From JBDOQU01 sp039839375 (GTDB lineage: Bacteria > Pseudomonadota > Alphaproteobacteria > DSM-16000 > Inquilinaceae), in assembly GCF_039839375.1 (NCBI RefSeq), contig NZ_JBDOQU010000014.1, positions 62,001-126,000 on the forward strand: a DNA stretch of 64,000 nucleotides. The letters run 5' to 3'. The translations under genes and the position numbers were made by a program. How positions within the stretch are numbered: position 1 is the stretch's first letter; every line of letters begins with the position of its first letter. Shown piece by piece: positions 33,633 to 42,740 of the stretch. Below the pieces are notes generated by a model. That model was not told where the DNA came from, did not search any database, and was given only the letters and a program-made list of their open reading frames with translations.

Positions 33633-33656
33633 CTTTTCGATAGGGGAGCGAGTACC

Positions 33657-34544
33657 ATGCCGACCGCACGCAGCCATTTCCGGTTCCGCAACCTGCCGGC
33701 CAAGGCGACGGTGGCCCCGACGGTCGTGGTCATGGCCGTGTGCTTCTATGGCTGCATCCTCTGGACGATCTACATCTCCATGACCGCGTCCGGGATGCTG
33801 CCCAGCTACGAGTTCGTCGGGTTCGACCAGTATTCGCGGCTGTTCGACACCCGCCGCTGGGCCATCGCCTTCACCAACATGTTCGTCTTTGGCGGCCTGT
33901 TCATCGGGATATCGCTCGTCCTCGGCTTCGGGCTCGCCGTCGCCGTCGATCAGCGCGTCCGGCTGGAGGGGGCGTTCCGCACCATCTTCCTCTATCCGCT
34001 CGCGATGTCCTTCGTGGTGACGGGGCTGGTCTGGCAGTGGCTCCTGAACCCCACGCTGGGCATCCAGGACCTGATGCGCGACCTGGGCTTCGAAAACTTC
34101 ACCTTCGACTGGATCGTCGATCGGGAGATGGCGATCTACACGCTGGTCATCGCGGCGGTCTGGCAGGCGTCGGGGCTAATCATGGCGCTGATGCTGGCCG
34201 GCCTGCGCGGGATAGATGCCGAGATCTGGCGCGCCACGCGGATCGAGGGCATCCATCCGGCCCGCGTCTACTGGCACGTCATCCTGCCGATGCTCCGCCC
34301 CACGGTCATGACCTGCGTCGTCATCCTGGCGATCGCGGTGGTGAAGAGCTACGACCTTGTCGTCGCCATGACCAATGGCGGGCCGGGCAACGCCAGCGAC
34401 CTGCCGGCAAAGTTCGTGGTCGACTTCACCTTCCAGAGGGCCAATCTCGGCCTCGCCTCCGCTGCGGCGGTGATCATGCTGGTCACTGTGGCCGCCGCGC
34501 TGGCGCCCTATCTCTATCTCGGCTTCGGGAGGAAGGGGCGGTGA
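33657..34544 (+). CDS. Carbohydrate ABC transporter permease 1 (CUT1)
   Basis: 295 residues from the ATG at 33657, which follows GGGAG by eight bases; an ATG at 33618 lies inside the stem-loop and is rejected. Six-helix permease with VVVMAVCFYGCILWTIYISM first helix and the EAA loop EIWRATRIEGIHPARVYWHV then ILPMLRP. Confidence 0.9.
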   Translation: MPTARSHFRFRNLPAKATVAPTVVVMAVCFYGCILWTIYISMTASGMLPSYEFVGFDQYSRLFDTRRWAIAFTNMFVFGGLFIGISLVLGFGLAVAVDQRVRLEGAFRTIFLYPLAMSFVVTGLVWQWLLNPTLGIQDLMRDLGFENFTFDWIVDREMAIYTLVIAAVWQASGLIMALMLAGLRGIDAEIWRATRIEGIHPARVYWHVILPMLRPTVMTCVVILAIAVVKSYDLVVAMTNGGPGNASDLPAKFVVDFTFQRANLGLASAAAVIMLVTVAAALAPYLYLGFGRKGR

Positions 34545-35443
34545 CCGACGCTACGATCATGGCGCGCCCGGCCGCGCCGGCGCGGCGCAAGCGCCGGCTG
34601 AAGCCGGCCCGCATCGGCATCTACCTGTTCCTGGTCAGCACGGCGCTGTTCTTCGCGACGCCGCTCTACATCATGCTGATCACGTCGCTCAAGACGATGG
34701 AGGAGATCAGGTACGGCTCCATCTTCTCGCTGCCCCAGGGGCTCAATTTCGAACCCTGGGTCACGGCCTGGAGTTCCGCCTGCACCGGCGTTTTCTGCGA
34801 AGGCATCCAGGTCGGCTTCTGGAACTCCATGCAGATCATGATCCCAAGCGTCGTGCTGTCGGTGCTGCTGGGCGCGCTCAACGGCTACGCACTCTCGCTC
34901 TGGCGGTTCCGGGGCGCGAACCTGATCCTCACCCTGCTGATGCTGGGCGCCTTCATCCCTTATCAGGTGATCTTGCTGCCGCTGGTCCGGATATCCAGCG
35001 TGCTGGGCCTCTACAGCACCCTGCCGGGCGTCATCCTGATCCATGTCATCTTCGGCCTGCCGATCCTCACCCTCATCTTCCGGAACTTCTACGCCGGCAT
35101 TCCGGTGGAGATCGTGAAAGCGGCGCGGGTTGATGGCGGCGGGTTCTTCACGATCTTCTTCAGGATCATGCTGCCGATGTCGCCGGCGATCATCGTCGCG
35201 GCCGTCATCCTCCAGGTCACCGGCATCTGGAACGACTACCTGCTCGGCCTGATCTTCGCGGGGCGGGAGAACCTGCCGATGACCGTCCAGCTCAACAACA
35301 TCGTCAACACGACGTTCGGGCAGCGCGCCTACAACGTCAACATGGCCGCGACCATGCTGACCGCGATCCCGCCGCTCGTCGTCTACTTCCTCTCCGGCAA
35401 ATATTTCGTCCGCGGCATCACCGCGGGCGCTGTGAAAGGCTGA
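34541..35443 (+). CDS. Carbohydrate ABC transporter permease 2 (CUT1)
   Basis: 300 residues from the GTG at 34541, overlapping the previous stop by four bases. First helix IGIYLFLVSTALFFATPLYI, EAA loop EIVKAARVDGGGFFTIFFRI then MLPM, and the MalG-type C-terminus KYFVRGITAGAVKG. Partner of 33657-34544. Confidence 0.9.
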   Translation: MTDATIMARPAAPARRKRRLKPARIGIYLFLVSTALFFATPLYIMLITSLKTMEEIRYGSIFSLPQGLNFEPWVTAWSSACTGVFCEGIQVGFWNSMQIMIPSVVLSVLLGALNGYALSLWRFRGANLILTLLMLGAFIPYQVILLPLVRISSVLGLYSTLPGVILIHVIFGLPILTLIFRNFYAGIPVEIVKAARVDGGGFFTIFFRIMLPMSPAIIVAAVILQVTGIWNDYLLGLIFAGRENLPMTVQLNNIVNTTFGQRAYNVNMAATMLTAIPPLVVYFLSGKYFVRGITAGAVKG

Positions 35444-35448
35444 TCGCA

Positions 35449-36534
35449 ATGCAGGGTGTCCGCATCCGCCAGGTCGACAAGCGCTACGGCCAGCTTCAGG
35501 TGCTGAAGGATCTTTCCCTTGAGGTCGAACCCGGAGATTTCACTGTCCTGCTGGGCCCGTCCGGCTGCGGAAAGTCGACGCTCCTGAGCGCCATCGCCGG
35601 CCTGGACGACATCACGTCCGGCACGATCGAGATCGGCGGGCGCGACGTGACCGATCTGGAGCCGAAGGATCGCGGGATCGCGATGGTCTTCCAGTCCTAC
35701 GCGCTCTACCCGACCATGACGGTGCGCGAGAACCTGTCCTTCGGGCTGCGCATGAACAAGGTCCAGCGGGACGAGATCGACCGGCGCGTCACGCGCGCGG
35801 CGGATCTCCTGCAGATCGACGATCTGCTGGATCGCAGGCCCAGCCAGCTTTCCGGCGGCCAGCGCCAGCGGGTCGCCATCGGCCGGGCGCTGGTCCGGGA
35901 AGCCGGCATCTTCCTCTTCGATGAGCCGCTATCCAACCTGGACGCCAAGCTGCGCGTCGAGATGAGGGTGGAGATCAAGAAGCTGCACGACCGGCTGGGC
36001 ATGACGGCGATCTATGTCACCCACGATCAGATCGAGGCGATGACCATGGCGACGCGGATCGCCGTAATGCGCCAGGGACGGATCGAACAGTACGCCGAAC
36101 CGCAGGAGCTCTACGACCGTCCGCAGACGCTTTTCGTGGCAGGGTTCATCGGCTCCCCGGCCATGAACTTCCTGCCCGCCACGCTCCGCCAGCGGGACGG
36201 CGGCGTGGTCGCGGAGGTGGAGGGCCACGACCTGCCGCTCCATGACGATGTGTTCTCCCGGCCTGTCGAGGACGGGATGAAGGCGATCCTCGGCGTCCGG
36301 CCGGAACATATCGCCCCTGCCGATGGGGCCGACGGCCGGTATGTGCAGTCGGCGGCGCCGGTCATGACGGAGCCGATGGGCGCGGATTCTCTGGGCTGGT
36401 TCGATTTCGGCGGCCGGCAGATCGCGGTGCGCCTCGTCCCGGAGCGGGCCCGCTCGCTGGAGCCGGACCAGAAGCTGGCCTTCGACCTGCGCAAATCCTC
36501 CGTCTTCTGCCAGACGACCGAAGAACGGCTCTGA
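35449..36534 (+). CDS. Carbohydrate ABC transporter ATP-binding protein (MalK/UgpC-like)
   Basis: 361 residues: Walker A GPSGCGKST (36-44), VFQSYALYPTM, signature LSGGQRQRVAIGRA, Walker B IFLFDEPLSNLD, H-loop AIYVTHDQIEAMTMA and the C-terminal TOBE domain (ILGVRPEHIAPADG). ATPase of the importer encoded from 32340. Confidence 0.92.
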   Translation: MQGVRIRQVDKRYGQLQVLKDLSLEVEPGDFTVLLGPSGCGKSTLLSAIAGLDDITSGTIEIGGRDVTDLEPKDRGIAMVFQSYALYPTMTVRENLSFGLRMNKVQRDEIDRRVTRAADLLQIDDLLDRRPSQLSGGQRQRVAIGRALVREAGIFLFDEPLSNLDAKLRVEMRVEIKKLHDRLGMTAIYVTHDQIEAMTMATRIAVMRQGRIEQYAEPQELYDRPQTLFVAGFIGSPAMNFLPATLRQRDGGVVAEVEGHDLPLHDDVFSRPVEDGMKAILGVRPEHIAPADGADGRYVQSAAPVMTEPMGADSLGWFDFGGRQIAVRLVPERARSLEPDQKLAFDLRKSSVFCQTTEERL

Positions 36535-36555
36535 TCCTAAGAGAAAGATGATCCC

Positions 36556-37323
36556 ATGAACCCCGTCGACATCCTGTCGTTCCAGCTCTACAGCCTGCGA
36601 CGCTATCGCGACCTGCCGGCGCAGCTCGATCTCCTGGCCGGGATCGGCTACCGGCATGTCGAGACCATCATGCCCCATTACGACGACGCGGCGGGAACCC
36701 GGCGGTTGCTGGACGATAGGGGGTTGGCCGCCCCCACCGGACATTTCTCGATGGCGGCGCTGCGGGAACGGCCGGAATGGATCGTCGCCGTGGCGCATGA
36801 GATCGGCCTTCGGCAGATCGTCATGCCGGCCCTTCCGGAAGAAGAAAGGAAGGGCGATGCCGGTCATTGGCGGCGGGTCGGGGCGGAGTTGGGTGGCATC
36901 GCCCGCCGCCTCGCCGATTCCGGCCTGACCGTCGCCTATCACAATCACGATTGGGAACTGGCGGTCCTCGAGGACGGGCGGAGTGCGCTGGAACACCTGT
37001 TCGACGGCGCGGAGGGAACGCCGCTCCGCTGGCAGGTCGATGTCGCCTGGCTGGTTCGGGGCGGCGGCGATCTCGATTGGTGGATCGGCCGCCATGGCGA
37101 CCGCATCGTCTCCTGCCACGTCAAGGACATGGCCCCGGAAGGGGAGAATGTTGAGGAGGATGGCTGGGCCGATGTCGGCGACGGCGTCCTGCCCTGGGAC
37201 TCCTTCTGGCGCGCGTGCCGCGAGGCCGGCGCGGAGTGGATGGTGGTGGAGCACGACAACCCGCAAAGGTTTGAACGCTTCGCCGAACGAAGCTTCGCCG
37301 CGCTCCGCGCCCTCGCGGCCTGA
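36556..37323 (+). CDS. Sugar phosphate isomerase/epimerase-like TIM-barrel protein
   Basis: 255 residues of the AP_endonuc_2/xylose isomerase-like fold. Metal-site type features: FQLYSLRRYRDLPAQLDLLA, YHNHDWELAVLEDGRSALEH, WQVDVAWLVRGGGD, SCHVKDMAPEGE and MVVEHDNPQRFERFA, giving the Glu/Asp/His/Glu set usual for these enzymes. It lies in a CUT1 importer operon directly before a Gfo/Idh/MocA dehydrogenase. That pairing suits isomerase or 3-keto-glycoside lyase chemistry; substrate unknown. Confidence 0.82.
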   Translation: MNPVDILSFQLYSLRRYRDLPAQLDLLAGIGYRHVETIMPHYDDAAGTRRLLDDRGLAAPTGHFSMAALRERPEWIVAVAHEIGLRQIVMPALPEEERKGDAGHWRRVGAELGGIARRLADSGLTVAYHNHDWELAVLEDGRSALEHLFDGAEGTPLRWQVDVAWLVRGGGDLDWWIGRHGDRIVSCHVKDMAPEGENVEEDGWADVGDGVLPWDSFWRACREAGAEWMVVEHDNPQRFERFAERSFAALRALAA

Positions 37324-37365
37324 CCCATTCGATAGTCCAAGCATCAGAAATTCCGAGGCGGAATC

Positions 37366-38535
37366 ATGGATCCCATCACCGTCGGCGTCATCGGCTGCGG
37401 CAATATCAGCGACGCCTATTTCCAGGGCGCGCGCCGGTTCGACATATTGAAGGTCAAGGCGTGCGCCGACCTTCGCGAGGAAGTCGCGAAGGCGCAGGCG
37501 GCGAAGTACGGCGTCCAGTCGGTGCCTTTCGACCGGCTGCTGGCCGACCCGGAGATCGACCTCGTCGTCAATCTCACCGTTCCCCTTTCCCACGCGGCGA
37601 TCGGGATCGAGGCGGCGAGCGCCGGGAAGCACGTCTATTCCGAAAAGCCCTTCGCGGTGACGGCGGAGGAGGCGCGGGGCCTCATGGCGGCGGCGGCCGA
37701 ACATGGCGTCCGCCTGGGCTGCGCGCCGGACACCTTCATGGGCGGTGCGCACCAGGCGGCGCGGAAGCTGCTGGATGACGGCGTCATCGGTCGGCCGGTG
37801 GGCGGCGCCGTCTGCGTGATGTCGCGGGGCATGGAGCATTGGCATCCCAATCCCGAATTTTTCTTCAAGCGCGGCGGTGGCCCGATGCTGGATGTCGGAC
37901 CCTATTATGTGACGGAGCTGGTCAATCTCTACGGGCCTGTCCGGCGGGTGGTCGCCAGCGCATCGGCCGCCTTCCCGCGCCGGACCGTGACCAGCCAGCC
38001 GCTCCATGGCGCGGAGATCGAGGTCGAGGTGCCGACCAGCGTCCATGGCGTGCTGGATTTCGCCAACGGCGCGACGGTCAGCCTGTCGGCGAGTTGGGAC
38101 GTGTGGACCCACGGCCGCAACCCGATCGAGATCTACGGAACGGAAGGATCGATGCTGGTCCCCGACCCGAACTTCTTCGGCGGGACGCCCAGGGTCTCGG
38201 TCCGGGGCGGCGGCTGGGAGGACAGGGATATCTCCGCCCATCCCTTCGGCCTCCCCAACCGGGACAATAACGGCCAGAAGGTCGCGGACTACCGCGCGAT
38301 CGGCGTCGTCGATATGGCATGGGCGATCCGCCAGGGCCGGCCCCATCGCGCCAACGCTGATCTTGCCCTCCACGTGCTTGAGGTGCTGGAGGCGTTCGAG
38401 AGATCGTCGGTCGAGGGTCGCCACATCGTCATCGATAGCGCCTGCGACCGGCCGGCCGCCATCGCTACGGGGCAGGGGGAGGAGGTCTTCTCCGGCCTGT
38501 CCGGTTCGCTGCTGGCGAAGGCCGCCGCGGTGTAG
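37366..38535 (+). CDS. Gfo/Idh/MocA-family oxidoreductase
   Basis: 389 residues. N-terminal Rossmann fold with TVGVIGCGNISDAYFQGARR and, near residue 95, the family EKP motif (VYSEKPFAVTAEEARGLM); the C-terminal alpha/beta domain has FFFKRGGGPMLDVGPYYVTE with the GG.L.D.G.H-like element (here GPMLDVGPYY). NAD(P)-dependent oxidation or reduction of a sugar or glycoside. It closes the operon begun at 32340 before the LacI gene. Confidence 0.87.
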   Translation: MDPITVGVIGCGNISDAYFQGARRFDILKVKACADLREEVAKAQAAKYGVQSVPFDRLLADPEIDLVVNLTVPLSHAAIGIEAASAGKHVYSEKPFAVTAEEARGLMAAAAEHGVRLGCAPDTFMGGAHQAARKLLDDGVIGRPVGGAVCVMSRGMEHWHPNPEFFFKRGGGPMLDVGPYYVTELVNLYGPVRRVVASASAAFPRRTVTSQPLHGAEIEVEVPTSVHGVLDFANGATVSLSASWDVWTHGRNPIEIYGTEGSMLVPDPNFFGGTPRVSVRGGGWEDRDISAHPFGLPNRDNNGQKVADYRAIGVVDMAWAIRQGRPHRANADLALHVLEVLEAFERSSVEGRHIVIDSACDRPAAIATGQGEEVFSGLSGSLLAKAAAV

Positions 38536-38628
38536 GCGGCCCGGAAGCTGGCGGTCTCGCGTCCGGAAGGTGCTAATAACGTGAGAAAGACCCACACAAT
38601 CGCCTGAACGGCGCAAGCGTGATCATCG

Positions 38629-39690
38629 ATGTCCCGACCCACCCTCAAGACCCTCGCCCGGCAGCTAGGCCTTTCCGTCACCACCGTTTCGCGTGCGCTG
38701 AAGGATGGCGACGACGTCAGCCCAGAGACGATCGAGCTGGTGAAGGAGCGGGCGCGGCTGGTCGGCTACCGCCCCAATCTGCGCGGCATCAGCCTCCGCA
38801 CCGGCCGGACCAGCCGCATCTGCGCCATCCTGCCGGTGCCGACGATCGGCGATCTGGGCGATATCGGCTTCGTCGCCCTGATCGAGGGCATCATGATGGC
38901 CCTTCAGGAGACGCAATACAGCCTGACCGTGCTGCCCCAGCTCCCGGGGGACGAGGAGATGGGCCATATCCGGAACGTGGTCGAGGCCCAGATGGCCGAC
39001 GGGCTGATCTTCACCCGCACCAAGCCGCAGGACGAGCGGGCGAAATACCTGATCGAGAAGAAGTTCCCCTTCGTCGCCTTCGGGCGAACGGAATTGTTCA
39101 CGCCGTTCCCCTATCTGGACATCGACAATGAGGAGATCGGGTATGAGGCGACGCTTCGGCTGATCGGGCTGGGCCACCGGCGGATCGCGCTCATCAACCC
39201 GCCGCGCGAATACACCTATTCCGGCCATCGGGTCCTGGGATACCGCCGCGCTTTGTCGGAACGGGCGCTGCCGTTCGACGACGCGCTGATCCACTACAAC
39301 GATCTGGGCGCCGGCGCCGGTCGGGCCGCCGCGATCGATCTGTGTGGCATCGCCGATCCGCCGACCGCCTATGTCTGCGCCAACGCGCTCTCCGTCATGG
39401 GGCTGATAACGGGCTTGCGCGAATGCGGGCGGGAGATCGGGCGGGACGCGACGGTTATCGGTTTCGATGGAACGCCGATGACCGCCTACTATAACCCGCC
39501 CATCACCACCTACTACGCCTCCCTTCCCGATGCCGGGCGAAGGCTGGCGGAACTGCTGATCGAGGCCATCGCCGGCGCCGACCCGGCCACCCTGCGGGAA
39601 GTCTGGAAGGCGGAGCTGATCGAGCGCCAGTCCGACAGGCTGGGCGCGGGGCTTCGGTCTCAGGCGGCGGATTCCAGTCTTTCCAGATAG
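38629..39690 (+). CDS. LacI-family transcriptional regulator
   Basis: 353 residues. LacI helix-turn-helix TLKTLARQLGLSVTTVSRAL with hinge YRPNLRGISLRTGR, then a periplasmic-binding-like effector domain (ADGLIFTRTK, IDNEEIGYEATLRLIGLGHRRI, VIGFDGTPM). It follows the CUT1 operon in the same direction and is the likely ligand of TACCGTAACGTTACGGTA at 32248-32265, although that motif is not repeated directly before this gene. Its 3' end overlaps the convergent GntR gene by 31 bases. Confidence 0.9.
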   Translation: MSRPTLKTLARQLGLSVTTVSRALKDGDDVSPETIELVKERARLVGYRPNLRGISLRTGRTSRICAILPVPTIGDLGDIGFVALIEGIMMALQETQYSLTVLPQLPGDEEMGHIRNVVEAQMADGLIFTRTKPQDERAKYLIEKKFPFVAFGRTELFTPFPYLDIDNEEIGYEATLRLIGLGHRRIALINPPREYTYSGHRVLGYRRALSERALPFDDALIHYNDLGAGAGRAAAIDLCGIADPPTAYVCANALSVMGLITGLRECGREIGRDATVIGFDGTPMTAYYNPPITTYYASLPDAGRRLAELLIEAIAGADPATLREVWKAELIERQSDRLGAGLRSQAADSSLSR

Positions 39691-40676
39691 GGCAGATCGT
39701 CGGGCTGAAACTCCCGGACGATCAGGTCGATGCGGGCGATGGCCCGGTCTCGGCTGACGCGCAGATGGTGCTCCAGCGCCTCGGCCGCGTTGTCGATCCT
39801 GCCCCTCTCCAGCCTGTCCACGATCTCCAGATGTTCGGGCAGGAAGGGCTCGGCCTTGAACAGCCGGGGCGTCCAGCGATAGAGGAAGCGGTGGGCGATC
39901 AGCAGCGACTGGTGCAGCGTGATCGCCTGCATCAGCGTGCCGTTGCCGCAATGGCCCAGCAGCGCCATGTGCATCTCCTCCTCGAGCTGGTCCAGCGTCG
40001 AGCCGGCGATGCCTTCCCCGTCGCCGATCGCGGATTCCAGGCTGCGGCGCATGTCCTGGAGAAAGCTGGCCGGTACGTTGGGTGCGGCCTTGGCGAGGGC
40101 CACCGGCTCCAGCAGCCAGCGCAGCTCGTAAAGCTCGCCCACATGGTCGGGCGACAGGGAGGGCGCGTACCAGCGCGACCGGTCGTCCTTGCGGATCAGC
40201 CCCCGCTGCTGCAACCGGCCGACGACATCCCGCGTGACCGTCCGGCTGACCCGGTAGTGGCGGGCAAGCTCCGCCTCGTTGACCCGCCAGTCGGCGAAGG
40301 CGATGCGGGCGATGATCTCGCTCTCCACCTCACCGTAGATTCGCTCCCAGCTCGATGACGACAGCAACCGGAGATCGACCTCCTTCGGCGGAGAGATCCG
40401 AGGGCCGGACGATTCCGGCCGGTGGGCCGACCGCACCCTGAACCCCCGGCCGGCCGCCTTCTCGACCAGCCCCTGCCGCTCCAGCTCCATCAGCGCCTGC
40501 CGCGCCGGCGCGCGGCTGACCCCGAACTGGGTGGCGAGGGTGAGTTCCCGGAGCTTCGTCCCGTCGGGCAGCGCGCCCGTCTCGATCTGGCCGGCGACGA
40601 TGTCGAACACCCGCTGGTAGAGCCTCGGCGCGGCCCCGGACTCCGGCCGCGTTCTTCCCTGACGATGATCTGGCAT
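39660..40676 (-). CDS. GntR-family regulator with two winged-helix domains and FCD domain
   Basis: 338 residues, about 100 longer than ordinary FCD regulators. Two winged-helix segments are visible: residues about 18-85 (LYQRVFDIVAGQIETGALPD, LTLATQFGVSRAPARQALME, KAAGRGFRV) and about 108-175 (ERIYGEVESEIIARIAF, EAELARHYRVSRTVTRDVVG, QQRGLIRKDD). An FCD domain follows (ELRWLLEPVALAKA, LEEEMHMALLGHCGN, HLEIVDRLERG). The second HTH is more degenerate around the wing. Divergent from the SDR gene at 40844 and probably its regulator. ATG at 40676 is preferred over a TTG one codon earlier. Confidence 0.85.
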   Translation of the reverse strand: MPDHRQGRTRPESGAAPRLYQRVFDIVAGQIETGALPDGTKLRELTLATQFGVSRAPARQALMELERQGLVEKAAGRGFRVRSAHRPESSGPRISPPKEVDLRLLSSSSWERIYGEVESEIIARIAFADWRVNEAELARHYRVSRTVTRDVVGRLQQRGLIRKDDRSRWYAPSLSPDHVGELYELRWLLEPVALAKAAPNVPASFLQDMRRSLESAIGDGEGIAGSTLDQLEEEMHMALLGHCGNGTLMQAITLHQSLLIAHRFLYRWTPRLFKAEPFLPEHLEIVDRLERGRIDNAAEALEHHLRVSRDRAIARIDLIVREFQPDDLPYLERLESAA

Positions 40677-40843
40677 CAAGCTTTCTCTGGTGTGGCCGGA
40701 CTTTCGGCTTGCCCGGGCAAGATAGCCCGTCTCTCCCGCCCATCACATTTCCATTGTGTCTGAAGCGATCTTACTGAATAGTGTGCACATAAGACAATAA
40801 CGGCGACGACGAAGCGCCGACGGACAGGAGGATGCGCGGCGGC

Positions 40844-41587
40844 ATGGATCAGCGGCTCCACGGAAAGCGCGCCCTGGTGACGGGGGCGGGCCAGGGCATC
40901 GGCAGGGCGATCGTGCTCGCCTTCGCCCGCGAGGGCGCTGAGGTGATCGCCGCCAGCCGAACCCTCTCCAAGATGCGCGACCTGCCGGAGATCGCGCCGT
41001 CCGTGACGCCGATCGCGCTCGACGTCACGGACGGCGACGCCGTCGCCCGGACGGTGGCGGAGGCGGGAAGGGTGGACGTGCTGGTCAACTGCGCCGGCTG
41101 GGTCCATTCCGGCACGGTGCTGGAATGCGGCGACGAGGATTGGGCGCGAAGCTTCGACCTGAACGTCACCGCGCCCTTCCGGCTGATCCGCGCCGTTCTG
41201 CCGGGCATGGCGGAACGCCGCGCCGGCTCCATCATCAACGTCGCGTCGGTCGCTTCCAGCATCACCGGCGTCGCCGGCCGGGCCGCCTACGGCGCCAGCA
41301 AGGCGGCGATGATCGGTCTGACCAAGGCGGTCGCGCGGGATTTCATCCGGTCGGCCGTGCGCTGCAATGCCCTTTGCCCCGGCACGACCCATTCGCCCTC
41401 ACTGGAGGAGAGGATCCAGGCGACGGCCGATCCCGAAGCGACGCGGCGGGATTTCGTCGCGCGCCAGCCCATGGGGCGGCTGGGCACGGTGGAGGAGATG
41501 GCGGCCGCCGCCCTCTACCTTGCGGGCGACGAATCCGCCTTCACGACGGGGCAGCTCTTCGTCATCGACGGGGGGCAGACGCTATGA
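40844..41587 (+). CDS. SDR dehydrogenase, probable 2-keto-3-deoxy-L-fuconate/rhamnonate dehydrogenase
   Basis: 247 residues from the ATG at 40844; the ATG at 40832 abuts AGGAGG and is too close. SDR features: TGAGQGIG (13-20), NCAG (82-85), Tyr149-x3-Lys153 in RAAYGASKAAMIGLTKAVA. The C-terminal RQPMGRLGTVEEMAAAALYL and FVIDGGQTL follow what I recall of 2-keto-3-deoxy-L-fuconate dehydrogenases. It would act in L-fucose or L-rhamnose breakdown; the specific substrate is inferred by resemblance. First gene of an operon with an Ldh2-type reductase and TRAP transporter. Confidence 0.75.
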   Translation: MDQRLHGKRALVTGAGQGIGRAIVLAFAREGAEVIAASRTLSKMRDLPEIAPSVTPIALDVTDGDAVARTVAEAGRVDVLVNCAGWVHSGTVLECGDEDWARSFDLNVTAPFRLIRAVLPGMAERRAGSIINVASVASSITGVAGRAAYGASKAAMIGLTKAVARDFIRSAVRCNALCPGTTHSPSLEERIQATADPEATRRDFVARQPMGRLGTVEEMAAAALYLAGDESAFTTGQLFVIDGGQTL

Positions 41588-42705
41588 CCGCGCTGCCGGA
41601 GAAAGCCGTCCGCCAGCCGGGTCGCCGGGCCGGCATCGAGGATCTGGGGAATTTCTGCGAAGCCGTGCTGGCCGCCGCCGGGGCCGACGCGCCGACCGCC
41701 GATGCCGCCGTCCGGGCCATGATGCATGGCTCGCGGCTGGGGGTGGACAGCCATGGCGTCCGCCTTCTCGACCATTACGTCACCGTCCTGACCGGTGGCC
41801 GGGTGAACCCGCGCCCGGACGTGCGGATCGTGCGGACCTTCGGCGCGCTGGCGACGCTGGACGCCGATAACGGCCATGGCGCGCTGGCCGCCTACAAGGC
41901 GATGGACCGTGCGGTCGCGCTGGCTGAGGAAATGGGGATGGGCGCGGTCGCCATCCGCAACAGCTCTCATTTCGGGCCGGCCGGGGCCTACGCCGTCGCG
42001 GCGGCGGAGAAAGGCTGCATCGGGCTCGCCTTCTGCAATTCCGACAGCTTCGTCCGGCTGCATGACGGCGCGATGCGCTTCCACGGCACCAACCCCATCG
42101 CCTGCGCGGTTCCCGTCGCCGGCGGCCGTCCGTGGCTGCTGGACATGGCGACCAGCGCTATCCCCTTTAACCGCATCCAGTTGAACAAGAGCCTGCGCGC
42201 ACCTCTCCCACCCGGCGTCGCGTCGGCGGCGGACGGGAGCGATACGGAGGATGCCGAGCGGGCGGAGATGCTGGCGCCGCTGGGCGGAGCCTTCGGCTAC
42301 AAGGGGGCGGGGCTCGCCGGGCTGGCGGAGATTTTCAGCGCCCTCCTTTCCGGCATGAAGCTCAGCGTCGAGATCGCGCCCATGGGCGGGCCCGATTTCA
42401 GCACCCCTCGCGGGCTCGGCGCCTTTGTCCTGGCGCTCCGTCCCGACGCGCTGGTGGAGGCCGAAACCTTCCAGGACGGCATGCGCCGCTATCTGGATGC
42501 GCTGCGCCGGTCGCCGGCCCGGCCGGAGACGATTGTGCTGGCCCCCGGCGACCGAGAATGGGCGGAGGCGGATCGGCGCGTCCATGACGGCGTGCCCCTC
42601 GATCCCGCGACGGTCGCGGCGTTCGAGCGGCTGGCCGCCCGCTTCGCGATCGACCCGCCTTTCAGTGAGCGCACCCCCAAGGACGCCGGAAGAGAGCGTC
42701 CGTGA
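41584..42705 (+). CDS. Malate/L-lactate dehydrogenase (Ldh2)-family oxidoreductase
   Basis: 373 residues with the Ldh2 marks GSRLGVDSHGVRLLDHY, ADNGHGALAAYKAM, IRNSSHFGPAGAYAVAAAEKG, GTNPIACAVPV, LLDMATSAIPFNR and FGYKGAGLAGLAEIFSALLSG. These NAD(P)-dependent enzymes reduce 2-keto acids (malate, sulfolactate, ureidoglycolate, 2,3-diketogulonate). ATGA overlap to the SDR gene. Ldh2 (YiaK) next to a TRAP importer (YiaMNO) recalls the E. coli 2,3-diketo-L-gulonate system, one possible function. Confidence 0.83.
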   Translation: MTALPEKAVRQPGRRAGIEDLGNFCEAVLAAAGADAPTADAAVRAMMHGSRLGVDSHGVRLLDHYVTVLTGGRVNPRPDVRIVRTFGALATLDADNGHGALAAYKAMDRAVALAEEMGMGAVAIRNSSHFGPAGAYAVAAAEKGCIGLAFCNSDSFVRLHDGAMRFHGTNPIACAVPVAGGRPWLLDMATSAIPFNRIQLNKSLRAPLPPGVASAADGSDTEDAERAEMLAPLGGAFGYKGAGLAGLAEIFSALLSGMKLSVEIAPMGGPDFSTPRGLGAFVLALRPDALVEAETFQDGMRRYLDALRRSPARPETIVLAPGDREWAEADRRVHDGVPLDPATVAAFERLAARFAIDPPFSERTPKDAGRERP

Positions 42706-42740
42706 TCGGCAAACCGCATGAAATCGAAAGGAGAGGCATC

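Noticed and set aside
33618..33656. Earlier start for the CUT1 permease
   Set aside because: The ATG is inside the intercistronic stem-loop; the ATG at 33657 has GGGAG at the right distance.
35929..38616. 895-residue minus-strand open frame
   Set aside because: It lies opposite three well-supported plus-strand genes and has no family features; high G+C leaves such shadow frames open.
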